A stretch of 64,000 nt of DNA, taken from contig NZ_JAJSBI010000020.1 of NCBI RefSeq assembly GCF_021261325.1, positions 1-64,000 on the forward strand, in the 5' to 3' direction. The stretch is from Streptomyces guryensis (GTDB lineage: Bacteria > Actinomycetota > Actinomycetes > Streptomycetales > Streptomycetaceae). The position numbers and the translations under genes are program-made. Of this stretch, positions 7,519-17,545 are shown piece after piece (position 1 is the stretch's first letter; the number at the start of each line of letters is the position of its first letter). The notes beneath the pieces were generated by a model. It was not told where the DNA came from and made no database searches. It saw only the letters and a list, made by a program, of their open reading frames with translations.

Positions 7519-8829
7519 ATGTTGAACAGCGAGACAGTAGGGTTGGGGTCGGAAGCAGTGCAGCGGCGGGGTAGGACAGGAACGATCGCGGCGGTGTCCG
7601 CACTGGGCATGACGGCGGTCCTCGGCGGCTGCGGACTGACCGGCGGCGGCTCGGGGGACGTCACCCTGAAGCTCGTCGCCGCGGACTACGGCGACTCCGC
7701 CGACAACAGCTCCCGCAAGTACTGGGACCAGCTGGTCAAGGAGTACGAGAGCAAGCACTCCGGCGTGAAGGTCGACGTCACCGTCTACTCCTGGAACGAC
7801 GTGGACCGCAAGGTCAAGGAACTCGTCGACGCCGGCAAGGCGCCCGACATGGCGCAGATAGGCGCGTACGCCGACTACGCGAACAAGGGCCTGCTCTACT
7901 CGGCCGACGACATGCTCTCCATCAGCACCCAGGCCGACTTCGCCTCGCAGCTGGCCACCGCCGGGCAGGTGAAGGGCGTGCAGTACGGGCTGCCGTTCGC
8001 AGCCTCCACGCGGCTGCTCTTCTACAACAAGACCCTCTTCAAGGACGCCGGTCTCACCCCGCCGAAGACCTGGAACCAGCTCGCCGCCGACGCCAGGGCG
8101 CTCAAGGCGCGCGGCGTGAAGTACCCGTACGCGCTGCCGCTCGGCCCGGAGGAGGCGCAGGCCGAGACCATGCAGTGGCTGCTCAGCGGCGGCGGCGGAT
8201 ACACCGACACCGTCGGCACCTACGGCTTCGACTCCGCGCAGAACGTCAACACCTTCACCTGGCTCAAGGACGACCTGGTCGGCAAGGGCCTCACCGGTCC
8301 CGTCGCGCCCGGCAGCCTCAACCGCGCCGCCGCCTTCGCCGCGTTCGCCAAGGGCGACGTCGGCATGCTCAACGGGCACCCCTCGCTGATGAAGATCGCC
8401 GCGAAGCAGGGCGTGAAGTACGGCATGGTGCCGATGCCCGGCGTGGACGGCGCGAGCAAGAGCGCCATGGGCGTCGCGGACTGGATGATGGCCTTCAAGA
8501 AGAACGGCCACGCCGAGCAGGTCGGCAAGTTCCTCGACTACGTCTACAGCGAGAAGAACGTGCTCGCCTTCTCCCGCCAGTACGACCTGCTGCCGGTCAC
8601 CACCTCCGCCTCCGACGTCATGAGCACGGACAGGCGGGACGCCGCCCTGGAGCCGTTCCTGAAGCAGCTGCCGCTGTCCGAGCTCTACCCGGTCGACAAG
8701 ACCTCCTGGGCCTCGGTCGCCGCCGCCGTCAAGAAGCGCATAGGCAACGCCGTGTCCGCCGACGGCAACCCCGCGGCCACCCTCGCGCAGCTGGAGTCGA
8801 CGGCGTCCATGGCGGAGAACGCCCAGTAG
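7519..8829 (+). CDS. ABC-transporter sugar-binding lipoprotein
   Basis: A 436-aa extracytoplasmic solute-binding protein, family 1. The N-terminus has a twin-arginine-like RRGRTG, a hydrophobic stretch and a lipobox ending LGGC near residue 38, so it is predicted to be lipid-anchored outside the membrane. The body shows typical binding-protein segments (GKAPDMAQIGAYADY, YGLPFAASTRLLFYNK, ADWMMAFKK). No permease or ATPase genes follow, so it must work with a transporter encoded elsewhere or have a sensing role. The DasR-like site 10-40 bases upstream implies amino-sugar regulation. Confidence 0.87.
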   Translation: MLNSETVGLGSEAVQRRGRTGTIAAVSALGMTAVLGGCGLTGGGSGDVTLKLVAADYGDSADNSSRKYWDQLVKEYESKHSGVKVDVTVYSWNDVDRKVKELVDAGKAPDMAQIGAYADYANKGLLYSADDMLSISTQADFASQLATAGQVKGVQYGLPFAASTRLLFYNKTLFKDAGLTPPKTWNQLAADARALKARGVKYPYALPLGPEEAQAETMQWLLSGGGGYTDTVGTYGFDSAQNVNTFTWLKDDLVGKGLTGPVAPGSLNRAAAFAAFAKGDVGMLNGHPSLMKIAAKQGVKYGMVPMPGVDGASKSAMGVADWMMAFKKNGHAEQVGKFLDYVYSEKNVLAFSRQYDLLPVTTSASDVMSTDRRDAALEPFLKQLPLSELYPVDKTSWASVAAAVKKRIGNAVSADGNPAATLAQLESTASMAENAQ

Positions 8830-8879
8830 GCATCGCAGGCCGGATGTGACTGTCGGTGGCGGGCGCTACGGTTCGCCAC

Positions 8880-9116
8880 ATGGATCAGGAACAGCAGCTG
8901 GGCGACCGTGAGCAGGCCATCCTCGCTCTCGAACGCCGGGGCTTCCCGGGCCCCGGCGCCAAGGAGCGCGCCATACGCGAGGAGCTGGGCCTGGCCCCCG
9001 TCCGCTACTACCAGCTGCTGAACGCCCTGCTGGACGACGAGCGGGCCCTCGCCCACGACCCGGTGACGGTGAACAGGTTGCGCAGGGTGCGGGAGACACG
9101 GCGAGCGGAACGCTGA
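8880..9116 (+). CDS. DUF3263 protein
   Basis: A 78-aa actinobacterial protein with the DUF3263 pattern (LGDREQAILALERRGFPGPG, then YYQLLNALLDD) and an Arg-rich C-terminus. The predicted helical fold is compatible with a small DNA-binding protein, but no function is established to my knowledge. The ATG at 8880 begins MDQEQQ and fits the usual N-terminus; an upstream ATG in frame (8856) lacks family resemblance. Confidence 0.8.
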   Translation: MDQEQQLGDREQAILALERRGFPGPGAKERAIREELGLAPVRYYQLLNALLDDERALAHDPVTVNRLRRVRETRRAER

Positions 9117-9174
9117 CGGCCGGCGCTCCCCTGAGCCATGGGTGCGCCCTGCCTCCCGCGGTTATGGTCACCGT

Positions 9175-10044
9175 ATGGGCACCCATACGGACACGGACTC
9201 GACGCACTCCACGGACCCCCTGCCGACGCCCGCCACGCAGGCAGGCCGGGACGGGCTGGCCGCGATCCTCGCGAACCCCGCGAAATCGGTGGTCGGCCTG
9301 GACTTCGACGGCACCCTCGCCCCGATCGTGCCGGACCCCGAGCAGGCCCGCGCCCACCCGGAGGCGGTGCCCGCGCTGGCCGCCCTCGCCCCGAGGATCG
9401 CCTCCGTCGCGGTGGTCACCGGCCGCCCGGCCGGCGTCGCCGTCCGGCACGGCGGCTTCGCGGGCGTCCCCGGCCTGGAGCACCTGGTCGTCCTCGGCCA
9501 CTACGGCGCCGAACGCTGGGACGCGGTCAGCGGCAACGTCAGCGCGCCCGCCCCCCACCCCGGTGTCGCCGCCGTCCGCGCCGAACTACCCGGCTTCCTC
9601 GACCGCATCGGCGCCTGGCAGGGAACCTGGATCGAGGAGAAGGGCCGCGCCCTCGCGGTCCACACCCGGCGCGCCCGCGACCCCCAGGCCGCCTTCGAGG
9701 CCCTGCGCGCACCCCTCACCGACCTCGCCGGCCGCCACGGCCTGATCGTCGAACCCGGCCGCCTGGTCCTCGAACTGCGCCCACCGGGCATGGACAAGGG
9801 CGTGGCCCTCCTGGAGTACGTACGCGAGATCGACGCCGCAGCGGTCCTCTACGCCGGCGACGACCTCGGCGACCTCCCCGCCTTCGCCGCCGTCGACAAA
9901 CTCCGCTCGGACGGCGTCCCCGGCCTCCTGGTCTGCAGCGGCAGCGACGAGGTGACGGAACTGCGGGAGCGGGCGGACGTGGTCGTGGACGGGCCGGAGG
10001 GCGTTGTGCGGCTGCTGCGGGGCCTGGCGGAACAACTTGGCTGA
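9175..10044 (+). CDS. otsB: Trehalose-6-phosphate phosphatase
   Basis: A 289-aa HAD-superfamily phosphatase converting trehalose-6-phosphate to trehalose. Motif I is VVGLDFDGTLAPI (nucleophile Asp, residues about 40-52), motif II VVTGRPAG, and motif IV YAGDDLGDLPAF near residue 225. It is convergent with the synthase otsA, with only a short terminator-like stretch between. Length is normal. The ATG at 9175 (MGTHTDT) was taken; a possible upstream start has no family support. Confidence 0.9.
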   Translation: MGTHTDTDSTHSTDPLPTPATQAGRDGLAAILANPAKSVVGLDFDGTLAPIVPDPEQARAHPEAVPALAALAPRIASVAVVTGRPAGVAVRHGGFAGVPGLEHLVVLGHYGAERWDAVSGNVSAPAPHPGVAAVRAELPGFLDRIGAWQGTWIEEKGRALAVHTRRARDPQAAFEALRAPLTDLAGRHGLIVEPGRLVLELRPPGMDKGVALLEYVREIDAAAVLYAGDDLGDLPAFAAVDKLRSDGVPGLLVCSGSDEVTELRERADVVVDGPEGVVRLLRGLAEQLG

Positions 10045-10056
10045 CGTCAGCATCAT

Positions 10057-10083
10057 CAGCCCGTCCGGCGTTTGAGGACGAAG
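10057..10083. repeat. Streptomyces intergenic repeat, copy 1
   Basis: The sequence CAGCCCGTCCGGCGTTTGAG followed by GACGAAG occurs here between convergent otsB and otsA and again, inverted and with minor changes, at 18741-18771. Elements of this type are widespread between Streptomyces genes, often near terminators. A G/C hairpin (GGTCTGGGG / CCCCAGACC, about 10107-10132) follows it and probably terminates otsB and otsA. Confidence 0.6.
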
Positions 10084-10143
10084 CCCCTCAAGGGCCGAAA
10101 GAGGGGGTCTGGGGCGGCAGCCCCCAGACCCCACCCCCACACC

Positions 10144-11547
10144 TCAGCCCCGCAAAGCCTCCAGCTGGTCGACAAACCACTGCGCCGGCGGCAACGCCGT
10201 GGCCGCTGCAGCAAGCCGCTTACTGCGCTCGGCCCGCTCAGCCGCCGGCAGGCACAACGCGGCGTGCAGCGCGTCCGCCGTCCCGATCACGTCGTACGGG
10301 TTCACCGTGATCGCGTCGTCGCCCAGCTCGGCGTGGGCACCTGCCTCCCGCGACAGCACCAGCACGCACCCGTCGTCGGAGACGACCGGCACCTCCTTCG
10401 CGACCAGGTTCATGCCGTCCCGGATCGGGTTGACGAGGGCCACGTCGGCCAGCCGGTAGGCGGCCAGCGAGCGCGCGAAGTCGTCCTTGACGTGCAGGAC
10501 GACCGGGGTCCAACCCGGCGTCCCGAAGCGGGAGTTGATCTCCTGAGCCACCCGCTGCACCTCGGCCGTGTAGTCGCGGTACACGGCGAGGTCCTGCCGG
10601 GAGGGGTAGGCGAACGCGACGTGCACGACCCGCTCCCGCCACTCGGGGCGGCCCTCCAGCAGCTGCCGGTACGCCAGCAGCCCGCGCACGATGTTCTTCG
10701 ACAGCTCGGTGCGGTCGACCCGCACGACCGTCCTGCGGCCGGCGCCGATCTCCTCCCGCAGCGCGGCCATCCGCTCGGCCACATCGGCCTCGTGCGACCG
10801 CTTGCGCAGGAAGTCCGCGTCCGCGCCGAGGCCGTGCACGCCGATCTCCGTGCCTCCGGGGCCGCCCACCACCGCCGTACAGCACGCCGTGAAGGCGTCC
10901 GCCCAGCGCCGGGTCAGGAAGCCCAGCCGGTCGGCGCCCAGCATGCCGTGCAGAAGCTGCTCGGCGATGTCGTCCGGCAGCATCCGGAAATAGTCCACCG
11001 GCGCCCACGGCGTGTGCGAGAAGTGCCCGATGCGCAGGTCGGGACGGAGCTCGCGGAGCATGCCGGGCACCAGACACAGGTGGTAGTCCTGCACCAGCAC
11101 CGCCGCGCCCTCGGCCGCCTCCTGGGCCAGCGCCTCGGCGAAGGCGCGGTTGTAGGTCTCGTACGACGCCCACTGCCGCCGGAACTCCGCGTCGAAGACC
11201 GGCTCCAGGGGCGTCTGGTACAGCATGTGGTGCACGAACCAGAGCACGGAGTTCGCGATGCCGTTGTACGCGTCGGCGTGCACGTCGGCCGGGATGTCCA
11301 GCATCCGCACGCCGTCCTCGCCGACTCCGCGCCGGACCGCCTCGCGGTCGCCGTCGGACAGCGCCGAGCACACCCACAGGGCGTCCGAGTCGGGCCCGAT
11401 CGCGGACAGGCCGGAGACCAGCCCGCCGCCGCCGCGCCTGGCGGCCAGCGAGCCGTCCTCCTGCACCTCGTACGAGACCGGGCCGCGGTTGGACGCGACG
11501 AGCACCTGATGACCAGCGTGATGACCTGCGCCGTGCGTGGAAGCCAT
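10144..11547 (-). CDS. otsA: Trehalose-6-phosphate synthase
   Basis: A 467-aa GT20 glycosyltransferase making trehalose-6-phosphate from a nucleotide-glucose and glucose-6-phosphate. Visible motifs: VLVASNRGPVSYE at the N-terminus, VQDYHLCLVPGML, GHFSHTPWAPVDYF, VDRTELSKNIVRGLLAY (acceptor/donor loop) and VNPIRDGMNLVAKE near the C-terminus. ATG at 11547 has GAGG upstream. It is convergent with otsB, so both trehalose genes sit together but are transcribed separately. Confidence 0.9.
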   Translation of the reverse strand: MASTHGAGHHAGHQVLVASNRGPVSYEVQEDGSLAARRGGGGLVSGLSAIGPDSDALWVCSALSDGDREAVRRGVGEDGVRMLDIPADVHADAYNGIANSVLWFVHHMLYQTPLEPVFDAEFRRQWASYETYNRAFAEALAQEAAEGAAVLVQDYHLCLVPGMLRELRPDLRIGHFSHTPWAPVDYFRMLPDDIAEQLLHGMLGADRLGFLTRRWADAFTACCTAVVGGPGGTEIGVHGLGADADFLRKRSHEADVAERMAALREEIGAGRRTVVRVDRTELSKNIVRGLLAYRQLLEGRPEWRERVVHVAFAYPSRQDLAVYRDYTAEVQRVAQEINSRFGTPGWTPVVLHVKDDFARSLAAYRLADVALVNPIRDGMNLVAKEVPVVSDDGCVLVLSREAGAHAELGDDAITVNPYDVIGTADALHAALCLPAAERAERSKRLAAAATALPPAQWFVDQLEALRG

Positions 11548-11642
11548 ACGCCTCAACCTAGCCCGGCCCGGAAACGCTCAAACGTACGTCTGCGCTCTGC
11601 GGGTGGACCGTATACACCGCGCGGACCGCGTAACGCGCCGCC

Positions 11643-12587
11643 TCAGGCGACCTTGCGCGAGGCGTACTCGGCGATCTCCGCCATCGGCGGCCGCTCCTCC
11701 GTGTCCACGGAGTAGGTGCGCGGCTCGAAGCCGTCCTCGCCCCGTTCGAACTGGGTGAGGGAGGGACGGATGAGGTGGCCGCGGGCCAGCCTCAGCTGTG
11801 CCGTGCGGTAGATCGCGGCGGACATCCGGCCCAGCGCCTGCCCGTCCTGGTGCCGGTGCTTGCGCACCCCGACGTCGACCTGGGCCAGCGCGTCGAGGCC
11901 CACCAGGTGCAGGGCGTCGACCAGCATGCCCAGCTCGACGCCGTACCCCACGGGGAACGGCAGCTGTTCCAGCAGGCTGCGCCGGGCCGCGTACTCGCCG
12001 CCGAGCGGCTGCACGAAGCCCGCCAGTTGCGGCCAGTGCATGTTCAGCAGCGGGCGCGCCATCAGCTCGGTGACCCGGCCGCCCTGGCCCTGGGCGCCGC
12101 CCAGCGGACGGTCGTACATCCCCTTGACCAGGTCGATCCCCGGGTCGGTGAGCAGCGGGCCGACGATCCCGGAGACGAAGTCGGAGGAGAACTCCTTCAG
12201 GTCGGCGTCGATGAAGCAGACGATGTCCCCGCCGGTGACGAGGAGCGAGCGCCACAGCACCTCGCCCTTGCCGGGGACGGTCGGGATGCGGGGCAGGATC
12301 TCGTCACGGTGGACGACCCTGGCCCCGGCCGCCGAGGCGACCTCGGACGTGCGGTCGGTGGACCCGGAGTCGACGACGACGATCTCGTCGACGAGCGGGA
12401 CCTGCTGCATGAGGTCGTGACGGATGATCGCGACGATGTCGCCGACCGTCTCCTCCTCGTTCAGCGCGGGCAGCACGACACTGACCGACTGGCCCGTGCG
12501 CTGCTTGGCGGCGAGTATCTGGTGGAGAGGGCGGTCGGTCAGGGACCAGGAGCGGGTGCTCAGCCAGCGCTCGACTTCTTCCAGCAC
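11643..12587 (-). CDS. gpgS: Glucosyl-3-phosphoglycerate synthase-like glycosyltransferase
   Basis: A 314-aa GT-A-fold family-2/GT81 enzyme. Motifs: SVVLPALNEEETVGDIV, VVDSGSTDRTSEVA, CFIDADLKEF (DxD-type metal site) and FVQPLGGEYAARRSLLEQLP. These match GpgS enzymes that transfer glucose from NDP-glucose to 3-phosphoglycerate in the glucosylglycerate pathway. GTG start at 12587 with GGAG ten bases upstream. It precedes otsA on the same strand with about 95 bases between, suggesting a shared compatible-solute unit. Confidence 0.82.
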   Translation of the reverse strand: MLEEVERWLSTRSWSLTDRPLHQILAAKQRTGQSVSVVLPALNEEETVGDIVAIIRHDLMQQVPLVDEIVVVDSGSTDRTSEVASAAGARVVHRDEILPRIPTVPGKGEVLWRSLLVTGGDIVCFIDADLKEFSSDFVSGIVGPLLTDPGIDLVKGMYDRPLGGAQGQGGRVTELMARPLLNMHWPQLAGFVQPLGGEYAARRSLLEQLPFPVGYGVELGMLVDALHLVGLDALAQVDVGVRKHRHQDGQALGRMSAAIYRTAQLRLARGHLIRPSLTQFERGEDGFEPRTYSVDTEERPPMAEIAEYASRKVA

Positions 12588-12714
12588 GTAGGCGGCTCCT
12601 CACTTGTGTCTCGCGGTTCGGACGACTCTCTCAACTGTCCTGGCCTTCGGTTACAGTCTTGAACAACGTCAATGACCATCGCATGTCCGAGGTCGTCGAC
12701 CGACAACCGAATAC

Positions 12715-12869
12715 CGCTCATCCAGAGGGGCAGAGGGATACGGCCCGATGAAGCCCCGGCAACCCTCCAGCCGGTCTCGTAGATCAATGTTGATCATTCC
12801 GCGAGGCTCCCGGCTAGGGAAGGTGCCAAATCCGTCTCACGGCGAGATGCGTCGTGAGGAAGATGAGGA
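12715..12869 (+). ncRNA. SAM-I riboswitch upstream of thrC
   Basis: The leader shows the S-box layout: P1 strand CTCATC (12717-12722) pairing with GATGAG (12862-12867), the conserved CAGAGGGATACGGCCCGATG, then GAAGCCCCGGCAACCCTCCAG, and later GGAAGGTGCCAAATCC. These are the invariant core segments of SAM-binding RNA. The distal part before thrC has no strong U-tract terminator, so control is more likely at translation. It fills most of the 300 bases between gpgS and thrC. Confidence 0.9.
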
Positions 12870-12887
12870 GAAAGGGCCTCGCCTCAC

Positions 12888-14177
12888 ATGGCTGCGCAGA
12901 CTGTTGCAAGCACCACCGACTCCACGACCGTCGACCTCGGTCCCGCCACGGCGTTGAGCTGCCGCGAGTGCGGTCACCGGGTACCCCTCGGTCCGGTCTT
13001 CGCCTGCGAGGAGTGTTTCGGCCCGCTCGAGATCGCGTACGACTTCTCGGCCTACGACACCGAGGAGCTCCGCAAGCAGATCGAGGCGGGTCCCGCGAAC
13101 ATCTGGCGTTACGCGCCCCTGCTGCCCGTCCCGGCGGACGTGGCGGACAAGCCCAACATCAACCCCGGCTGGACCAAGCTCGTCAAGGCCGACAACCTCG
13201 CCGGCGAGCTGGGCGTCGACGCCGGCAAGCTCTTCGTGAAGGACGACTCCGGCAACCCGACGCACTCCTTCAAGGACCGGGTCGTCGCGCAGGCCATCGA
13301 GGCCGCGCGCGCCTTCGACTTCACCACCCTGTCCTGCTCGTCCACCGGCAACCTGGCCGGTGCGGTGGGTGCCGCGGCCGCCCGCGCCGGCTTCCGTTCC
13401 TGCGTGTTCATCCCGCACGACCTGGAGCAGGGCAAGGTCGTCATGGCCGCGGTCTACGGCGGCGAGCTCGTCGGCATCGACGGCAACTACGACGACGTGA
13501 ACCGGTTCTGCTCCGAGCTGATCGGCGACCCGGCCGGCGAGGGCTGGGGCTTCGTCAACGTCAACCTGCGGCCCTACTACGCGGAGGGCTCCAAGACCCT
13601 GGCGTACGAGATCTGCGAGCAGCTCGGCTGGCAGCTGCCGGACCAGCTGGTCGTGCCGATCGCCTCCGGCTCGCAGCTCACGAAGATCGACAAGGGTCTG
13701 CAGGAGCTGATCAAGCTCGGGCTCGTCGAGGACAAGCCGTACAAGATCTTCGGCGCGCAGGCCGAGGGGTGTTCGCCGGTCTCGGTGGCCTACAAGGCCG
13801 GGCACGACGTGGTGCGGCCGCAGAAGCCGAACACGATCGCCAAGTCGCTGGCGATCGGTAACCCGGCGGACGGTCCCTATGTCCTCGACATCGCTCGCCG
13901 TACCGGCGGGGCGGTGGAGGACGTGAACGACGAGCAGGTCGTCGACGCGATTCGGCTGCTCGCCCGGACCGAGGGCATCTTCGCCGAGACGGCGGGTGGT
14001 GTGACCGTCGGCGTGACGAAGAAGCTGATCGAGAACGGGCTGCTGGATCCGACGAAGTCGACCGTTGTGCTCAACACCGGTGACGGTCTCAAGACGTTGG
14101 ACGCGGTGGCGGGTACGGGTCTTACGGCGACGATCCGTCCCAACCTCGAGTCGTTCCGCGAGGCCGGGCTCGGCTGA
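12888..14177 (+). CDS. thrC: Threonine synthase
   Basis: A 429-aa PLP-dependent fold-type II enzyme converting O-phosphohomoserine to threonine. The N-terminus carries a zinc-ribbon-like CRECGH...FACEECFGPL. The PLP lysine is in NPTHSFKDRVV near residue 127, and the cofactor-binding SSTGNLAGAV follows. Cytosolic. Transcription runs through a SAM-I riboswitch, which ties synthesis to S-adenosylmethionine level at the branch between methionine and threonine. Followed about 120 bases later by a MoaD/ThiS-type gene. Confidence 0.95.
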   Translation: MAAQTVASTTDSTTVDLGPATALSCRECGHRVPLGPVFACEECFGPLEIAYDFSAYDTEELRKQIEAGPANIWRYAPLLPVPADVADKPNINPGWTKLVKADNLAGELGVDAGKLFVKDDSGNPTHSFKDRVVAQAIEAARAFDFTTLSCSSTGNLAGAVGAAAARAGFRSCVFIPHDLEQGKVVMAAVYGGELVGIDGNYDDVNRFCSELIGDPAGEGWGFVNVNLRPYYAEGSKTLAYEICEQLGWQLPDQLVVPIASGSQLTKIDKGLQELIKLGLVEDKPYKIFGAQAEGCSPVSVAYKAGHDVVRPQKPNTIAKSLAIGNPADGPYVLDIARRTGGAVEDVNDEQVVDAIRLLARTEGIFAETAGGVTVGVTKKLIENGLLDPTKSTVVLNTGDGLKTLDAVAGTGLTATIRPNLESFREAGLG

Positions 14178-14211
14178 GAGGCAGTTGTTCAGCTGCGGGC
14201 CGGTGGGGGCT

Positions 14212-14261
14212 GGTCGTGCCCCGCGGCGGAGCCGCAAATGGACACAGCCCCGCGCCCCTGA
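14212..14261. repeat. Intergenic GC-rich repeat (CCCCGCGGCGGAGCCGC type)
   Basis: A short palindromic element, CCCCGCGGCGGAGCCGC followed by GACACAGCCCCGCGCCCCTG, lies between thrC and the MoaD-like gene. Similar copies occur at 40400-40450 and, inverted, at 52190-52245. It is a dispersed Streptomyces repeat of unknown function. Confidence 0.55.
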
Positions 14262-14297
14262 AGACAAAGCCCCGTTTCCCTGACCGGAGGTTTCACC

Positions 14298-14573
14298 GTG
14301 AGCGTCAACGTTCGTATCCCTACCATCCTGCGTACCTACACCGGCGGGCAGGCCGAGGTCACCGCTGAAGGTGGGACCCTCGGCGAGGTCATCGCCGATC
14401 TGGAGAAGAACCACACCGGGATCGCCGCGCGTGTTCTCGACGACCAGGGCAAGCTGCGGCGGTTCGTCAACGTGTACGTGAACGACGACGACGTGCGGTT
14501 CGAGCAGGGGCTGGAGACGGCGACTCCGGACGGTGCGGGCGTCTCGATCATCCCGGCCGTGGCCGGAGGCTGA
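14298..14573 (+). CDS. MoaD/ThiS-family sulfur-carrier protein
   Basis: A 91-aa ubiquitin-fold protein ending in the diagnostic diglycine (IIPAVAGG), whose C-terminal carboxylate would be activated to a thiocarboxylate. Residues NVRIPTILRTYTGG and VNVYVNDDDVRF match the MoaD/CysO group. In actinobacteria CysO-type carriers deliver sulfur for cysteine synthesis; which pathway is served here cannot be told from sequence. GTG start at 14298 has CCGGAGG upstream. Confidence 0.85.
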   Translation: MSVNVRIPTILRTYTGGQAEVTAEGGTLGEVIADLEKNHTGIAARVLDDQGKLRRFVNVYVNDDDVRFEQGLETATPDGAGVSIIPAVAGG

Positions 14574-15024
14574 CCGAAACAGGTCGGACGGCCGATTATT
14601 ACCGTCGGTAACGTCGGTTACGAAGAGTTCATCGAATTGCCCCCTCCGCGAGAGAAACGGAGGGGGCAATTCTGCATGGTTGAGCACGGTACAGTTGGGG
14701 AACCTGCTCGACTCCGCATGCCGGATGCATATGAGTTCTCGCTTCTCGGGCAGCGAGAAGCAGCCAAAGTGTGCAGGTTTTTTGCGTCTTATGTTCCATT
14801 TATGGGGCCCGACTTGCCCTGAATTCAGGCGAATTCTCCGTAAATTCCCGACCGGTCGTGCCCGGAATTCTCGTCCGATTGACCTGTTGCAGACGGCAGT
14901 TGGACAGATACATTCAGCCGCGGTCGACGCGTTCCGGCGCACGCCCCCAAGCGTGGGGGGTGAGGTCTGACCCGGATCCGCGAAGTGTGGATCTGTGCAA
15001 GGGCCAGTAATAGGGGAGTTAGGC
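14574..15024 (+). other. Long 5' region of the cold-shock gene
   Basis: About 450 bases without a supported gene. After the terminator at 14635-14671 comes unusually AT-rich sequence with a T-run (GGTTTTTTGCGTC, near 14778) and then the cold-shock gene. A long structured 5' leader, as in many csp genes, or a small RNA would fit; no specific RNA family was recognised. Confidence 0.4.
14635..14671 (+). terminator. Intrinsic terminator after the MoaD-like gene
   Basis: Perfect 14-bp stem: AATTGCCCCCTCCG (14635-14648) and CGGAGGGGGCAATT (14658-14671), nine-base loop, followed by a T-containing tail. It separates the thrC unit from the cold-shock gene. Confidence 0.85.
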
Positions 15025-15231
15025 ATGGCTCAGGGCACCGTCAAGTGGTTCAACGCGGAGAAGGGGTACGGCTTCATCGCGGTCGACGGTGGTGCGGATG
15101 TTTTCGTCCACTACAGTGCGATTCAGATGGACGGCTACCGCACCCTGGAAGAGGGTCAGCGGGTCGATTTCGAGATCTCGCAGGGCCAGAAGGGGCCGCA
15201 GGCGGACATGGTCCGACTGGCGGCCGGCTGA
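15025..15231 (+). CDS. Cold-shock domain protein
   Basis: A 68-aa CspA-type protein. RNP-1 KGYGFIAV and RNP-2 DVFVHYSAI are intact and the start MAQGTVKWFNAEKG is standard. It binds single-stranded RNA/DNA as an RNA chaperone in the cytoplasm. GGGGAG precedes the ATG at 15025. A strong terminator follows immediately. Sits between the MoaD-like gene and groEL2. Confidence 0.95.
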   Translation: MAQGTVKWFNAEKGYGFIAVDGGADVFVHYSAIQMDGYRTLEEGQRVDFEISQGQKGPQADMVRLAAG

Positions 15232-15275
15232 AGCACGCGCCGGGTTAACTGCAGCGACGTTCTTCTTTTCTTGAT

Positions 15276-15309
15276 CGAAGGGTCCGCACCTGAGGGGGCG
15301 GGCCCTTCG
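15276..15309 (+). terminator. Terminator after the cold-shock gene
   Basis: Stem CGAAGGGTCCGC (15276-15287) with GCGGGCCCTTCG (15298-15309), one G-U pair, ten-base loop. Confidence 0.8.
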
Positions 15310-15360
15310 GCATGTCCGGGAGCGGCCACGAGATGGGGCCCGCCTCCGAGAGGCGCTCGC

Positions 15361-15534
15361 GCCCACCCGTCACCCGACCACCACCCCTCAACGAGCCCGC
15401 TGCGCGGGCGCACCTTGCGCCCACCCGTCACCCGACCACCACCCCTCAACGAGCCCGCTGCGCGGGCGCACCTTGCGCCCACCCGTCACCCGACCACCAC
15501 CCCTCAACGAGCCCGCTGCGCGGGCGCACCTTGC
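15361..15534. repeat. Three perfect 58-bp tandem repeats
   Basis: Copies at 15361-15418, 15419-15476 and 15477-15534 are identical over 58 bases. Each contains the small hairpin GCCCGCTGCGCGGGC. No spacers separate the copies, so it is a VNTR rather than CRISPR. It ends directly at the first CIRCE operator of groEL2; there is no open reading frame of note. Confidence 0.95.
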
Positions 15535-15556
15535 ACTCGACGGGGGCGAGTGCTAA
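15530..15556. promoter_or_regulatory. CIRCE operator 1 (HrcA)
   Basis: CTTGCACTC, nine bases, GAGTGCTAA: a near-perfect CIRCE inverted repeat (consensus TTAGCACTC-N9-GAGTGCTAA) upstream of groEL2. HrcA binding here represses chaperonin genes without stress. Confidence 0.9.
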
Positions 15557-15565
15557 TCATTGGCG

Positions 15566-15592
15566 TTAGCACTCTGAAGGTGAGAGTGACAA
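15566..15592. promoter_or_regulatory. CIRCE operator 2 (HrcA)
   Basis: A second CIRCE, TTAGCACTC, nine bases, GAGTGACAA, nine bases downstream of the first. The left arm is perfect; the right arm has two changes. Confidence 0.85.
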
Positions 15593-15718
15593 CGAAGGAC
15601 CGGGTCGGTGAGGCCCGCAGGCCGGGTGGGGAAGGACCCGCAAGGCAGGCGAGCCGTCCGTCGCGGGCGCGGGCGCGGTCCGAAGGAATCACCCCCAGTC
15701 CTGGAGGGACCACTTCAC

Positions 15719-17341
<1,623 letters not shown>

Positions 17342-17386
17342 TCCGCCTCGGGGCTTCGGCCCCCGGTTGGTCAACGTCCTTACGGA

Positions 17387-17422
17387 GGGCGGCACTTCCT
17401 GCTCCGGCAGGGGGTGCCGCCC
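17387..17422 (+). terminator. Terminator after groEL2
   Basis: GGGCGGCAC (17387-17395) pairs with GTGCCGCCC (17414-17422). Confidence 0.75.
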
Positions 17423-17545
17423 TTCGGCGTGTCAGGGAGTGTGAGGCAGCACATAGGCGATTGCTTAAGGTGGTGCAACAATGCGTGTGCACATACCCAG
17501 TGGTTGACCCAGCCCCGTTCTGCACCGTTCCGAGGAGTCCCCCGC

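Noticed and set aside
12837..15026. A 729-codon open frame on the minus strand
   Set aside because: Antisense to thrC and the MoaD-like gene and crossing the riboswitch and a terminator; no domain.
15361..15534. Possible CRISPR array
   Set aside because: The three 58-bp units are directly adjacent with no unique spacers and no cas genes nearby.
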